This document shows, one piece after another, positions 23,229 through 32,090 of a DNA stretch of 43,418 nucleotides. The stretch comes from Atopobiaceae bacterium UBA1367 (GTDB lineage Bacteria; Actinomycetota; Coriobacteriia; Coriobacteriales; Atopobiaceae). A program made the translations under genes and the position numbers. The stretch lies in contig DBRN01000004.1 in NCBI GenBank assembly GCA_002305995.1, positions 1 to 43,418 of the forward strand. The letters are read 5' to 3'. The first letter of the stretch is position 1, and every line of letters begins with the position of its first letter. The notes under the pieces were generated by a model. The model ran no database searches. It was not told the DNA's origin and was given only the letters and a program-made list of their open reading frames with translations.

Positions 23229-24179
23229 ATGAAGAAGTACATCCTCAAGCGAATGGGCATGGCCTTGCTCACGCTGCTGCTCATCACCTTCGTCCTGTTC
23301 GTCCTCGTGCGCATCATGCCGGGCAACCCCTTCCCGTCGGAGCGCATGAGTGCCGAGCAGATTGTCAACAAGCGTGCCGAGCTTGGCCTCGATGACCCCA
23401 TCCTCGTGCAGTTCGGACGCTACATGGGCAACCTGCTGCACGGTGACTTCGGCAAGGGCACGTCGCTGTACTACGGCGCGCCCATCAAGACCGTGCTCGG
23501 GCAGTGCATCTCCAACTCGTTCAGGATCGGCGGGCTGGCCATCCTCATCGGCACCGCCGTCGGGCTCCTCCTGGGCATCACCGCGGCGCTCAACAAGGGG
23601 ACGTTCCTCGACGCCTTCTGCACGGTCTTCTCCATCGTGGGCGTGTGCGTGCCGGGCTACGTCTTCCTGATCTTTTTGCAGTACTACCTTTCCTACAAGG
23701 TCCAGGTCTTCCCGTACTTCTTCGACGCCTCGCGCTTCCTGCACTCCTCGGTGCTGCCCTCGCTCTCGCTGAGCCTGTTCACCATGTCGACGGTCGCGCG
23801 GTTCACGCGCAACGAGATGGTCGAGGTCATGGACAGCGACTACGTGCACCTCGCCGAGAGCAAGGGCATGCACGGCGGCATGCTCGTGCGCAAGCACATT
23901 CTGCGCAACGCCCTCATCCCCATCGTCACCGTGCTCGCGCCCCTCATCGTCGACCTCCTCACGGGAGCGCTCGTCGTGGAGAAGATCTACGGCATCAACG
24001 GCATCGGCAAGCTCATGGTGGACGCCATCGCCGGCGAGGGCATCGACTACAACTACGTGCTGGCCCTGGGCATCCTGTACTCGGCCCTGTACATCGGCAT
24101 CATGCTGGCGGTCGACATACTCTACGGCCTGCTCGACCCGCGCATCCGCGTGGCCTCGTCAGGGGAGGGGGATGCGTGA
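23229..24179 (+). CDS. oppB: Oligopeptide ABC transporter permease OppB
   Basis: This 316-residue inner-membrane permease begins MKKYILKRMGMALLTLLLIT, the usual first membrane helix, and has the conserved VRIMPGNPF periplasmic segment. The coupling region facing the ATPase reads DYVHLAESKGM, equivalent to the EAA motif. Six membrane helices are expected. AGGAAG lies 8 nt upstream of the ATG. Its stop overlaps the oppC start by one base. Confidence 0.93.
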   Translation: MKKYILKRMGMALLTLLLITFVLFVLVRIMPGNPFPSERMSAEQIVNKRAELGLDDPILVQFGRYMGNLLHGDFGKGTSLYYGAPIKTVLGQCISNSFRIGGLAILIGTAVGLLLGITAALNKGTFLDAFCTVFSIVGVCVPGYVFLIFLQYYLSYKVQVFPYFFDASRFLHSSVLPSLSLSLFTMSTVARFTRNEMVEVMDSDYVHLAESKGMHGGMLVRKHILRNALIPIVTVLAPLIVDLLTGALVVEKIYGINGIGKLMVDAIAGEGIDYNYVLALGILYSALYIGIMLAVDILYGLLDPRIRVASSGEGDA

Positions 24180-25174
24180 TGGCAGACACCGCCTACACGC
24201 CGGTGGCGGGAGACTTCGAGTTCCTCACCGGACGTGACATCGCCACGGACAAGAACTTCGCCTCGATGAGCTACTGGAAGGGCGTCGCGCTCCACTTCCT
24301 CAACAACCGCCGCGCGGTCGTCGGCGTGGTCATCGTGTCGACCATCATGCTCCTTGCCGTCGTCGGTCCCCTCATCAGCCCGTACGGCTACAAGGACATC
24401 GTGTCCGTCGTGGACGAGGGTGGCAGGCAGGTCGTGGCGCGCGGCATCTCCCCGCAGCTGCCCTTCCTCGGCCACGGCTCCGGCCCCTTCGCCGACCGCC
24501 TGTTCCCCTTTGGCACCGACGACCTCGGGCGCGACCTGTGGACGCGCACGTGGCAGGGCGCGCGCATCTCGCTCGTCATCGCCTTCGTCACCATCTTCAT
24601 CGACATGATCATCGGCATGAGCTACGGTCTCGTCTCCGGGTACTTCGGCGGTGCGGTCGACAACGTCATGCAGCGCGTCGTCGAGGTTGCCAACTCGGTG
24701 CCGCGCCTGGTCATCGTGTCGGTGCTGGCGATCTTCATGCCCAAGGGCATGGGCCTCGTCATCGTGGCGCTGCTCCTTACCGAGTGGATCGGCATGAGCA
24801 AGATCGCGCGTGCCGAGATGCTGCGCATCAAGGAGGAGGAGTACGTGCTGGCCAGCCGAACGCTCGGCGCACGCAGCACGCACATCATCTTCAGGCAGAT
24901 CCTTCCCAGCACCATCGGTCCCATCATCACGCAGGTGATGTTCTCGATCCCGACGGCCATCTTCACCGAGGCCTTCCTGAGCTTCGTCGGCGTGGGCATC
25001 GTGCTCCCGCAGTGCTCCATCGGCTCGCTCATCGAGAGCGGTTTCAACAACATCACCACGCTGCCCTATCAGATCCTGCCACCCATCATCGTGCTCGCGC
25101 TGCAGATGCTGGGATTCAACTTCATCGGCGACGGCTTCCGGGAGGCCCTTGCCCCCAAGCTGGAAGACATGTGA
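24179..25174 (+). CDS. oppC: Oligopeptide ABC transporter permease OppC
   Basis: This 331-residue permease has the N-terminal extension and first helix typical of OppC (RAVVGVVIVSTIMLLAVVGP), then GTDDLGRDLWTRTWQGARIS and the coupling motif EYVLASRTLGA. The ATG at 24179 overlaps the last base of the oppB TGA, and GGGAGGGGG is upstream, indicating translational coupling. A GTG at 24176 is also possible. It pairs with OppB to form the membrane pore. Confidence 0.93.
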   Translation: MADTAYTPVAGDFEFLTGRDIATDKNFASMSYWKGVALHFLNNRRAVVGVVIVSTIMLLAVVGPLISPYGYKDIVSVVDEGGRQVVARGISPQLPFLGHGSGPFADRLFPFGTDDLGRDLWTRTWQGARISLVIAFVTIFIDMIIGMSYGLVSGYFGGAVDNVMQRVVEVANSVPRLVIVSVLAIFMPKGMGLVIVALLLTEWIGMSKIARAEMLRIKEEEYVLASRTLGARSTHIIFRQILPSTIGPIITQVMFSIPTAIFTEAFLSFVGVGIVLPQCSIGSLIESGFNNITTLPYQILPPIIVLALQMLGFNFIGDGFREALAPKLEDM

Positions 25175-25188
25175 GGGGAGGTGCCGAC

Positions 25189-26274
25189 GTGGAAGCTGAC
25201 AACAACAGGACGATCCTCAAGGTGGAGGATCTCGACATCTCCTTCCGCACCAGTGCCGGCGTCATCCATGCCATCCGCGGGGTGAGCCTCGAGCTGCGCA
25301 AAGGCGAGACGGTGGCGGTGGTGGGTGAGTCGGGTTCGGGCAAGTCGGTCACGGCCAAGGCGATCGTGGGACTGCTCGACGCCAACGCGACGGTCAACGC
25401 GGGGCGGATCCTCTACACCTATGAGGAGCATGGTGTCGAGACGACCGTCGACCTGCTCACCCTCCCCAAGAGGCGGCTGCGGCGCACGATCAACGGCAGC
25501 CATATCGCCATGGTGTTCCAGGACCCCATGACCAGCCTCGACCCCACCATGCAGATCGGCAGGCAGATCACGGAGAGCATCCTGCTCCACGGGCAGGCAA
25601 GCAAGGCGGAGGCCCGTGCCCGTGCGGTCGAGCTGCTCGACTTGGTGGGCATACCCGATCCGGACAGGCGCATGAGAAGCTACCCGCATCAGCTCTCGGG
25701 TGGCATGCGGCAGCGTGTGGTCATCGCCATCGCGCTCGCGTCCGATCCCGACATCCTCATCTGTGACGAGCCCACCACGGCGCTCGACGTCACCATCCAG
25801 GCGCGGATCCTCGAGCTCATCAAGGACATCCAGGCGCGTCTGGGCCTGAGCGTCATCTACATCACCCACGACCTTGGCGTCGTGGCAAAGGTCGCCGACT
25901 TCGTCGACGTCATGTACGCCGGCAAGATCATCGAGGTGGGCACCGCCAACGAGGTCTTCTACGACCCGAGGCATCCCTACACGTGGGGCCTGCTTGGCGC
26001 CATGCCCGACCTCGAGATGGAGGACGACCGTCTCAGCTACATCCCCGGCAGCCCTCCCAACCTGCTTCACGAGCCGGTGGGAGATGCGTTTGCCCCACGC
26101 AACGCCCTGGCGCTCAGGATAGACGAGAAGGCCGAGCCACCGCTGTTCGAGGTCAGCGAGACACATCGCGCCGCGACGTGGCTGCTGCATCCTGACGCCC
26201 CCAGGGTCGAGGTGCCTGCCGAGCTCAAGATGCGCCTCGCACGCGCACGGAAGGAGGCGGAGAGGTACCTATGA
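25189..26274 (+). CDS. oppD: Oligopeptide ABC transporter ATPase OppD
   Basis: This 361-residue ATPase starts with GTG at 25189, preceded by GGGAGG. Walker A is GESGSGKS, the signature is LSGGMRQRV and Walker B is LICDEPTTALD. The C-terminal oligopeptide-transporter extension is present (HPYTWGLLGAMP, PGSPPNLLHEP), but the cysteines that bind an iron-sulfur cluster in many OppD proteins are not seen: the position reads GDAFAPRNAL. It is the fourth gene of the operon and overlaps oppF by four bases. Confidence 0.92.
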   Translation: MEADNNRTILKVEDLDISFRTSAGVIHAIRGVSLELRKGETVAVVGESGSGKSVTAKAIVGLLDANATVNAGRILYTYEEHGVETTVDLLTLPKRRLRRTINGSHIAMVFQDPMTSLDPTMQIGRQITESILLHGQASKAEARARAVELLDLVGIPDPDRRMRSYPHQLSGGMRQRVVIAIALASDPDILICDEPTTALDVTIQARILELIKDIQARLGLSVIYITHDLGVVAKVADFVDVMYAGKIIEVGTANEVFYDPRHPYTWGLLGAMPDLEMEDDRLSYIPGSPPNLLHEPVGDAFAPRNALALRIDEKAEPPLFEVSETHRAATWLLHPDAPRVEVPAELKMRLARARKEAERYL

Positions 26275-27191
26275 GAGAGCCTCTGCTGAGGGTGGACAAC
26301 CTCGTACAACACTTCCCCATCTCGCGCACGTTCACGGTGAGGGCCGTCAACGGCGTCTCCTTCGAGATCCATCCCGGGGAGACCTATGGCCTGGTGGGCG
26401 AGAGTGGTTCCGGCAAGACCACCATCGGTCGCAGCATCATCCGCCTCTACAAGCCCACGGCAGGCAGCATCACCTTCGAGGGCAGGGAGATCTCTGGCAG
26501 GCTCGACCGCGACACCGAGCGCATGCTGCGCAAGGACATGCAGATGATCTTCCAGGACCCGATGTCCAGCCTCAATCCTCGCAAGAAGGTCGGTGACATC
26601 ATCGGCGAGGGCCTCGACATCCATCGCCGCTACGCGCACGCTGCCGAGCGCGCCGAGGCCATCAGCGAGATCCTCGAGAAGGTGGGCCTGTCGCCGGCGC
26701 ACGCCGAGCGGTACCCGCATCAGTTCTCGGGTGGCCAGCGCCAGCGCGTGGGCATCGCCCGTGCGCTGATCATGAACCCCAGGCTGATCATCGCGGACGA
26801 GTGCATCTCGGCCCTGGACGTGTCGATCCAGGCGCAGGTCGTCAACCTGATGAGGGACATCCAGGATGCCACGGGCTGCGCGTACCTCTTCATTGCCCAC
26901 GACCTGAGCATGGTCAAGTACATCTCCGACCGCATCGGCGTGCTGCATCTCGGCCACATGGTCGAGACGGGCACCACCGACGAGATCTTTGCCAACCCCA
27001 TTCACCCGTACACCAAGAGCCTGCTCTCCGCGGTCCCGCTCCCCAATCCTGAGGTGGAGAAGCGACGCACGTCCGTGCCGTACGACCGTGTGGCCGAGGG
27101 CGTGGACTACGCCAAGGGCACCGAGCGCCTTGTCGGGGGAACTCACGCCGTCCTTGCGACCGACGAGGAGTTTGCCAGGTGGGTCGCCTGA
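26271..27191 (+). CDS. oppF: Oligopeptide ABC transporter ATPase OppF
   Basis: This 306-residue ATPase completes the importer. Walker A is GESGSGKTT, the signature is FSGGQRQRV and Walker B is LIIADECISALD, with the catalytic Glu in place. The C-terminal segment NPIHPYTKSLLSAVPLPNP is characteristic of OppF. It begins within the ATGA overlap with oppD. No terminator with a T-tract is visible in the 248 bases before the next gene. Confidence 0.93.
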   Translation: MREPLLRVDNLVQHFPISRTFTVRAVNGVSFEIHPGETYGLVGESGSGKTTIGRSIIRLYKPTAGSITFEGREISGRLDRDTERMLRKDMQMIFQDPMSSLNPRKKVGDIIGEGLDIHRRYAHAAERAEAISEILEKVGLSPAHAERYPHQFSGGQRQRVGIARALIMNPRLIIADECISALDVSIQAQVVNLMRDIQDATGCAYLFIAHDLSMVKYISDRIGVLHLGHMVETGTTDEIFANPIHPYTKSLLSAVPLPNPEVEKRRTSVPYDRVAEGVDYAKGTERLVGGTHAVLATDEEFARWVA

Positions 27192-27439
27192 CGAGACGTC
27201 CTGCCTGACGAGCGAGGCCGTGCCTGGCGCAGGAACGATCCGATCCCTCTCACGAGATGACTTGTCTGGCGAGGCCGGCGGCGTCCCGCCATCGGTTCCG
27301 TGGGCGTCGTGGGCGACGTGTGCCATCAGGTCTTCGCAGACCTCGCGGCGAGTCGCGCGTGAGGGCGTATCATAGGAGACATACGGCGTCGACCCTGGGA
27401 AAGTCGCACGCAGATGGTTCGTGAGGGGGAGGGGATCTC

Positions 27440-28369
27440 ATGCGGTACATCGAGTTTGGCAGCAACGGCACCAAGGTCTCAGAGGTCGTCCTGGGCATGA
27501 TGCGCATTCGGGAGAGCTCGCCCGAGGAGGTGGCCGACCTCATCTCGTGCGGGCTGGACTGCGGGATCAACGCCGTCGACACGGCCCCCATCTACGGTCC
27601 ATCCGAGGGGAGGCTGGGCGAGGCCTTTGCCGCCCGCCCTGGCCTGCGCGACCGTGTGTGGCTGCAGACCAAGCTGGGCATCCGGCCCCATCCGCGCATG
27701 GAGGCCAACTACTTCGACTTCTCCTACGAGCACATCATGGAATCGGTGGATGAGAGCCTGCGCGCCCTGCAGACCGACCACGTGGACTCGCTGCTGCTGC
27801 ATCGCCCCGACGCCCTGATGGTGCCTGAGGAGATCGCACGCGCCTTCCAGGAGCTGCATGACGCCGGCAAGGTGCTGGACTTCGGCGTGTCCAACCAGAA
27901 CCCAGCCATGATGGGGCGCCTGTCTCGGTACCTTCCCTTCCCCATCGCCGCGAACCAGGTGCAGATCTCTGCGGCGTTCACACCCATGTTCGACGCATTC
28001 TTCAACGTCAACATGGAAAACGACGAGGCTGTCATGCGCGATGGGGGCATCCTGGAGTATGGCTATGACCACGGCATGGCCATCCAGGCATGGAGCGTGC
28101 TGCAGCACGGCTACTTCGACGGCGTGTTCCTGGATGACCCCACGTACGTCGAGCTCAACGAGGCCCTGGAGCGCATCGCAGCCGACCACGACACGACCAA
28201 GACGGCCGTTGCCATCAACTGGGTGCTTCGCTATCCCGCCAAGATGCAGGCCCTGATAGGCACCACCAAGCCCGAGCGCGTTCGTGAGAGCGCCGCCGCC
28301 TGCGACTGGGAGATGTCACGCGAGGAGTGGTACGAGGTGTACCTCTCTGCCGGCCACCAGCTCCCATAG
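27440..28369 (+). CDS. Aldo/keto reductase
   Basis: This 309-residue NADPH-dependent oxidoreductase of the TIM-barrel AKR family shows the catalytic tetrad: Asp and Tyr in DTAPIYG, Lys in QTKLGI and His in LLLHRPD. The sequence SNGTKVSEVVLGMMRI at the N-terminus resembles the YdhF-type reductases. GGGGAGGGG lies about 6 nt upstream of the ATG. It stands alone after the opp operon. The substrate is unknown; small hydroxyketones or methylglyoxal-type aldehydes are possible, which would fit a role beside fermentation of sugar fragments, but this is inference. Confidence 0.88.
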   Translation: MRYIEFGSNGTKVSEVVLGMMRIRESSPEEVADLISCGLDCGINAVDTAPIYGPSEGRLGEAFAARPGLRDRVWLQTKLGIRPHPRMEANYFDFSYEHIMESVDESLRALQTDHVDSLLLHRPDALMVPEEIARAFQELHDAGKVLDFGVSNQNPAMMGRLSRYLPFPIAANQVQISAAFTPMFDAFFNVNMENDEAVMRDGGILEYGYDHGMAIQAWSVLQHGYFDGVFLDDPTYVELNEALERIAADHDTTKTAVAINWVLRYPAKMQALIGTTKPERVRESAAACDWEMSREEWYEVYLSAGHQLP

Positions 28370-28447
28370 CCCGAGGGCGACGAGGCCAGGCTCGGTGCAG
28401 ACCGGCGGCCCGTCTGACGAGCGGGCCACACCCAGTGCAGGGTGAGG

Positions 28448-28486
28448 CGACGAGCGTGCGTAACAAGATCGACGAGTGTGCGTGAC
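28448..28486. repeat. Imperfect direct repeat, 17 bp
   Basis: CGACGAGCGTGCGTAAC (28448-28464) and CGACGAGTGTGCGTGAC (28470-28486) match at 15 of 17 positions, with start points 22 bases apart. The pair lies between two converging genes and next to an 18-base palindrome, so it is not an obvious promoter element. Confidence 0.6.
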
Positions 28487-28491
28487 CACAC

Positions 28492-28509
28492 CATATCGCA
28501 TGCGATATG
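28492..28509. repeat. Perfect 18-bp palindrome
   Basis: CATATCGCATGCGATATG is a complete palindrome without a spacer. It lies between converging gene ends, 22 bases from the terminator hairpin of the GH1 gene. It could be a protein-binding site of unknown function. Confidence 0.7.
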
Positions 28510-28530
28510 AGCGTATGCAAACAAACGACG

Positions 28531-28562
28531 GGCGCCACGGGACCTGCTGCTCCCGTGGCGCC
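28531..28562 (-). terminator. Intrinsic terminator of the second GH1 gene
   Basis: GGCGCCACGGGA and TCCCGTGGCGCC form a perfect 12-bp stem with an 8-base loop, 20 nt past the minus-strand stop. Read in the direction of the gene, the stem is followed by CGTCGTTTGTTTGC, a T-rich tail. This is the clearest terminator in the window. Confidence 0.85.
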
Positions 28563-28581
28563 TGTGGCGCGTGCCATCCGG

Positions 28582-30072
28582 TCACACGTGCAGCGTCTCC
28601 CCGTTCGACTCGATCACGCCCTTGTACCAGTCGTAGGAGTCCTTCTTCCGGCGCTCGAGCGTGCCGGTGCCGTCGTTGTGCCGATCCACGTACACGAAGC
28701 CGTAGCGCTTCCTCATCTCGCCGGTCCCTGCGGACACCACGTCGATGGGACCCCAGTACAGGTAGCCCATGATGTCGCAGCCGTCCTTGATGGCCTCCTC
28801 CACCTGCAGCAGATGGTCGCGGGTGTACTCCACGCGGAACGGGTCGTGGATGCGGCCGTCGGCGTCGGGCCCCTCGTCCAGGCCGATGCCGTTCTCCACG
28901 ATGAACAGGGGGACGTCGTAGCGGTCCTGCAGGTAGTTGCACACGTAGCGCAGGCCCTTGGGGTCGATGGGCCAGCACCAGGGCTCGGGGCTGGTGCCGC
29001 TGAGATAGGGGTTGGACACCCCGCTTCCCGTGCCGCTCGTTGCCAGCTTGGTGGTGGAGGTGTTGGTGGCCCTGCTGCTGTACACGGCGCTGCGATAGTA
29101 CGAGAAACCAAGGTAGTCGTTGGTGTAGCGTGCGATCAGCTCCATGTCGCCGGGCTCGATGTGCAGCTCGACGCCCTGCTCGGCCCACTCGCGCCTGATG
29201 TAGCCGGGGTAGCGACCCTTGAGCATGACGTCGGAGTAGAACGAGTGCTTGCGCTGGATGGCCTGGGCGCCCAGCACGTCGTCGGGGTTGCAGGTCTCGG
29301 GATAGGTGGCGATGGCGCTCTGCGAGAGCATGAGCCCCATCATGGCATCGGGGCATATCTCGCGACATAGCTTGACGGCCAGCGCGTTGGCCACGAACTG
29401 ATGGTGCCATCCCTGGTAGAGCTGTTGCTGCGTGATGGATGCGTTGGGGTTGCTGGTGTCGGTGGGGTGGATGTCCAGCATGCCGCCTGCCGCAAACGGG
29501 ATCATGCGGCCGACGTTGATCTCGTTGAAGGTCATCCAGTACCTGACCTTGTCCCTGTAGCGCTCGAGGCAGGTGCGCACGTAGTGCTCCCAGAAGCCGA
29601 TGAGGCGGCGGTCGAGCCAGCCACCATACGTGAGCAGCAGGTCGAGCGGGGTCTCGTAGTGGGAGAGGGTGATGACGGGCTCCATGCCCAACGCGATCAT
29701 CCTGTCGAAGAGCCTGTCGTAGAACGCGAGGCCGGCCTCGTTGGGCTCGTCCTCGTCACCGGAGGGGAAGATGCGGGCCCAGCTGATGGAGGTGCGGAAG
29801 GCCTTGAAGCCCATGCCCGCCATGAGCTCGAGGTCCTCCTCGAAGCGATGGTAGAAGTCGATCCCCTCGTGGCTGAGCTGCACGCCGCTGGTGCTGGGAG
29901 CGACCTCCCACCTCTCGGCCTGCTCGTTCCACGCGAGCGATGGGGTGTTGCCGATGCCCACCATCACGTCGGTGACGTTGAGCCTCTTGCCGTCCTCCAG
30001 GTAGGCGCCCTCAAGCTGGTTGGCCGCAACCGCGCCGCCCCACAGGAATCTCTCGGGAAATGCCGTAGCCAT
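28582..30072 (-). CDS. 6-phospho-beta-glucosidase, GH1 (paralogue)
   Basis: This 496-residue GH1 enzyme starts FLWGGAVAANQLEGAYLEDG. Its acid/base is Glu184 in TFNEINV and its nucleophile is Glu393 in VENGIG. IDVVSAGTGEMRKRYGFVY carries the phosphate-binding residues, so it acts on 6-phosphorylated beta-glucosides after PTS uptake. The ATG at 30072 has GGAGGG 6-7 nt upstream; the open frame further upstream overlaps the uridine kinase gene and is not coding. It diverges clearly in sequence from the GH1 at 1601-3037, so the two probably serve different sugars. It has its own promoter and a strong terminator. Confidence 0.92.
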   Translation of the reverse strand: MATAFPERFLWGGAVAANQLEGAYLEDGKRLNVTDVMVGIGNTPSLAWNEQAERWEVAPSTSGVQLSHEGIDFYHRFEEDLELMAGMGFKAFRTSISWARIFPSGDEDEPNEAGLAFYDRLFDRMIALGMEPVITLSHYETPLDLLLTYGGWLDRRLIGFWEHYVRTCLERYRDKVRYWMTFNEINVGRMIPFAAGGMLDIHPTDTSNPNASITQQQLYQGWHHQFVANALAVKLCREICPDAMMGLMLSQSAIATYPETCNPDDVLGAQAIQRKHSFYSDVMLKGRYPGYIRREWAEQGVELHIEPGDMELIARYTNDYLGFSYYRSAVYSSRATNTSTTKLATSGTGSGVSNPYLSGTSPEPWCWPIDPKGLRYVCNYLQDRYDVPLFIVENGIGLDEGPDADGRIHDPFRVEYTRDHLLQVEEAIKDGCDIMGYLYWGPIDVVSAGTGEMRKRYGFVYVDRHNDGTGTLERRKKDSYDWYKGVIESNGETLHV

Positions 30073-30111
30073 TCGTCTTCCCTCCTCGATGGTGCGTATG
30101 CCCGTGTTCCT

Positions 30112-30117
30112 AGCATA
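30112..30117 (-). promoter_or_regulatory. Extended -10 for the second GH1 gene
   Basis: On the minus strand TGGTATGCT gives a TG-extended -10 (TATGCT), 39 nt upstream of the GH1 start. No good -35 is present, which is usual for extended -10 promoters. Confidence 0.5.
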
Positions 30118-30151
30118 CCAGCAGGTGGGTCGCATGCTCGCCCGCGTCCCG

Positions 30152-30769
30152 TCACCTCTGCAGGCGCGCTCGAATGGTGTCGACCAGCATCTCCAGTGCC
30201 ACCAGGTTCTGTGCGCCGGTGGGCACGATGACGTCGGCAAACCGCTTGGTCGGCTCGACGAAGGCCTCGTGCATGGGCTTGACGGTGGAGAGGTACTGGC
30301 TGATGACGCTCTCAAGGGTGCGCCCACGATCCCTGACGTCGCGCAGGATGCGGCGCAGGATGCGCACGTCGGCGTCACTGTCGACGTAGACCTTCACGTC
30401 CATGAGGTCGCGCAGCTCGGGGCACGAGAAGATCAGGATCCCCTCCACGATGATCGCGCGCGAGGGTGGGACGGTGATGGTGCGGTCGGTTCGATCGTGG
30501 GCGGAGTAGTCGTAGATGGGCATCTCGACCGACTCCCCGCGCCTCAGGGCGGCGAGATGCTCTACGAGCAGCTCCGTCTCGTAGGCGTCGGGGTGGTCGT
30601 AGTTGAGCTGCGTGCGCTCCTCATGCGTCATGTCGTGGTGCGCGCGATAGTAGCTGTCGTGTGAGATGACGGTGGCGTCGTCGCCGAGGCGCTGGGAGAG
30701 CCGCTCTATGATGGTGGACTTGCCACACCCGGTGCCGCCCGCGATTCCTACGACCATGACGTCGCCCAT
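30152..30769 (-). CDS. udk: Uridine kinase
   Basis: This 205-residue kinase phosphorylates uridine and cytidine in pyrimidine salvage. The P-loop is GGTGCGKST, HDSYYRAHHDM and NYDHPDAYETELL are substrate-site motifs, and IIVEGILIF and DVRILRRILRD follow in the expected order. The start at 30769 is preceded by GGAGG at 6 nt; longer and shorter in-frame starts exist (30805, 30757). Its stop lies 79 bp upstream of the GH1 gene on the same strand, but that gene has its own promoter signal. Confidence 0.93.
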   Translation of the reverse strand: MGDVMVVGIAGGTGCGKSTIIERLSQRLGDDATVISHDSYYRAHHDMTHEERTQLNYDHPDAYETELLVEHLAALRRGESVEMPIYDYSAHDRTDRTITVPPSRAIIVEGILIFSCPELRDLMDVKVYVDSDADVRILRRILRDVRDRGRTLESVISQYLSTVKPMHEAFVEPTKRFADVIVPTGAQNLVALEMLVDTIRARLQR

Positions 30770-30971
30770 ATCCAGCCTCCATCCAAGACGTTCCCGCGCC
30801 TGCATACATTGTGCATCTTTTCCCTACGGGGGAGCCACCGCCACAGCGGGAGCGTGCGCGTCCCCACGTCACCTTCCCTGGCATTTTCGTGCCTCCCGAC
30901 CGATGGCGTTTGCACGTTGGCGCAGGACGCACCACAATGGCAGGGCAACTGATTCTCACAGAGAGGGTACC

Positions 30972-31754
30972 ATGCCCTACGAGGTTGTCCTGGGCCTGCT
31001 CATCCCCCTTGCAGGCACCACGCTGGGTGCCGCGATGGTGTTCTGCATGCGCAACCGGCTCTCGACTGAGGTCGAGCGGGCGCTCACGGGCTTTGCGGCT
31101 GGCGTGATGGTGGCTGCCAGCGTGTGGAGCCTGCTGGTGCCGGCCATGGAGGCCTCTGCGGCCTGGGGCAAGCTGGCGTTCGTGCCCGCTGCCATGGGCT
31201 TCTGGGTGGGCACCCTCTTCCTGCTGGCGCTCGATCACCTGATCCCGCATCTCCATCTGGGCGAGAACATGCCGGAGGGACCATCCACCCAGCTTGCCAG
31301 CACCACGCTCATGGTGCTGGCGGTCACGCTGCACAACCTCCCCGAGGGCATGGCCGTGGGCGTGGTGTTCGCCGGCTGGATGAGCGGCTCGTCGACGATC
31401 TCCCTGACTGGCGCGATGGCGCTGGCGCTGGGCATCGCCATCCAGAACTTCCCCGAGGGGGCCGTCATCTCGCTGCCGCTGCGGGCGGAGGGTTCGAGCA
31501 GGGCGAGGGCCTTCCTGGGGGGCTTTGGCTCTGGCGTGGTGGAGCCCGTGGGAGCCCTGTTGACCATCGCGTTCGCCGCACAGCTCGTTCCCTACCTGCC
31601 GTACCTGCTGGGCTTTGCGGCGGGCGCCATGATGTACGTGGTGGTGGAGGAGCTGGTGCCCGAGATGGCCGAAGGCTCCCACTCGCATACGGGTGTGCTC
31701 ATGTTTGTCGTGGGCTTCACGCTCATGATGGCCCTTGACGTGGCGCTGGGGTAG
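30972..31754 (+). CDS. ZIP-family metal transporter
   Basis: This 260-residue membrane protein belongs to the ZIP (GufA/ZupT-like) family, which imports zinc, iron or manganese. The two metal-site helices are clear: TLHNLPEGMAVGV and AIQNFPEGAVIS. About eight membrane helices are expected. The His-rich cytoplasmic loop common in some ZIPs is reduced to LIPHLHL. The ATG at 30972 follows GAGAGGG. It diverges from uridine kinase. A possible promoter, TTGCAC with CACAAT 17 nt later, lies near 30909-30937. Confidence 0.88.
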   Translation: MPYEVVLGLLIPLAGTTLGAAMVFCMRNRLSTEVERALTGFAAGVMVAASVWSLLVPAMEASAAWGKLAFVPAAMGFWVGTLFLLALDHLIPHLHLGENMPEGPSTQLASTTLMVLAVTLHNLPEGMAVGVVFAGWMSGSSTISLTGAMALALGIAIQNFPEGAVISLPLRAEGSSRARAFLGGFGSGVVEPVGALLTIAFAAQLVPYLPYLLGFAAGAMMYVVVEELVPEMAEGSHSHTGVLMFVVGFTLMMALDVALG

Positions 31755-32090
31755 CGCGACGCTAGGGAGCGTGGTGGCATGGCGCTGCGGTGGGCATGAT
31801 GACATCCCTCCGCACAGGGGAGATGGGGAACGGCGCGACAAGGAGCGTCGCAAGGACAACACGACAGCCCTCCGTGCAGGGGGTGGTCCTGCTGGTCGCG
31901 TTGGTCGGACCCGTGGGCGCGCCCGTCACAGGCCCTGACCCGACTGGTGATCCGCCGCACGCCTCGGCACATCCGCGAAGGTCGTCCGAGGTCGCTTGTC
32001 TCCACCTGCCGTCCGCCAGTTCCGTGTTGAGCGAGTCCGTGTGCGTGATTCATACTTGCGTCTGACCCTCGCCCTCACCAAGGAGGTCCC
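31755..32090. other. 336-base intergenic region
   Basis: I see no gene in this stretch. Its last part carries a promoter candidate for the amidohydrolase operon (32027-32056) and an AGGAGG ribosome-binding site. The first two thirds is GC-rich sequence without a clear hairpin or repeat. Confidence 0.6.
32027..32056 (+). promoter_or_regulatory. Promoter of the amidohydrolase gene set
   Basis: TTGAGC (32027-32032) and CATACT (32051-32056) are separated by 18 nt. The expected leader is about 28 nt and contains AAGGAGG. The match to consensus is moderate. Confidence 0.45.
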
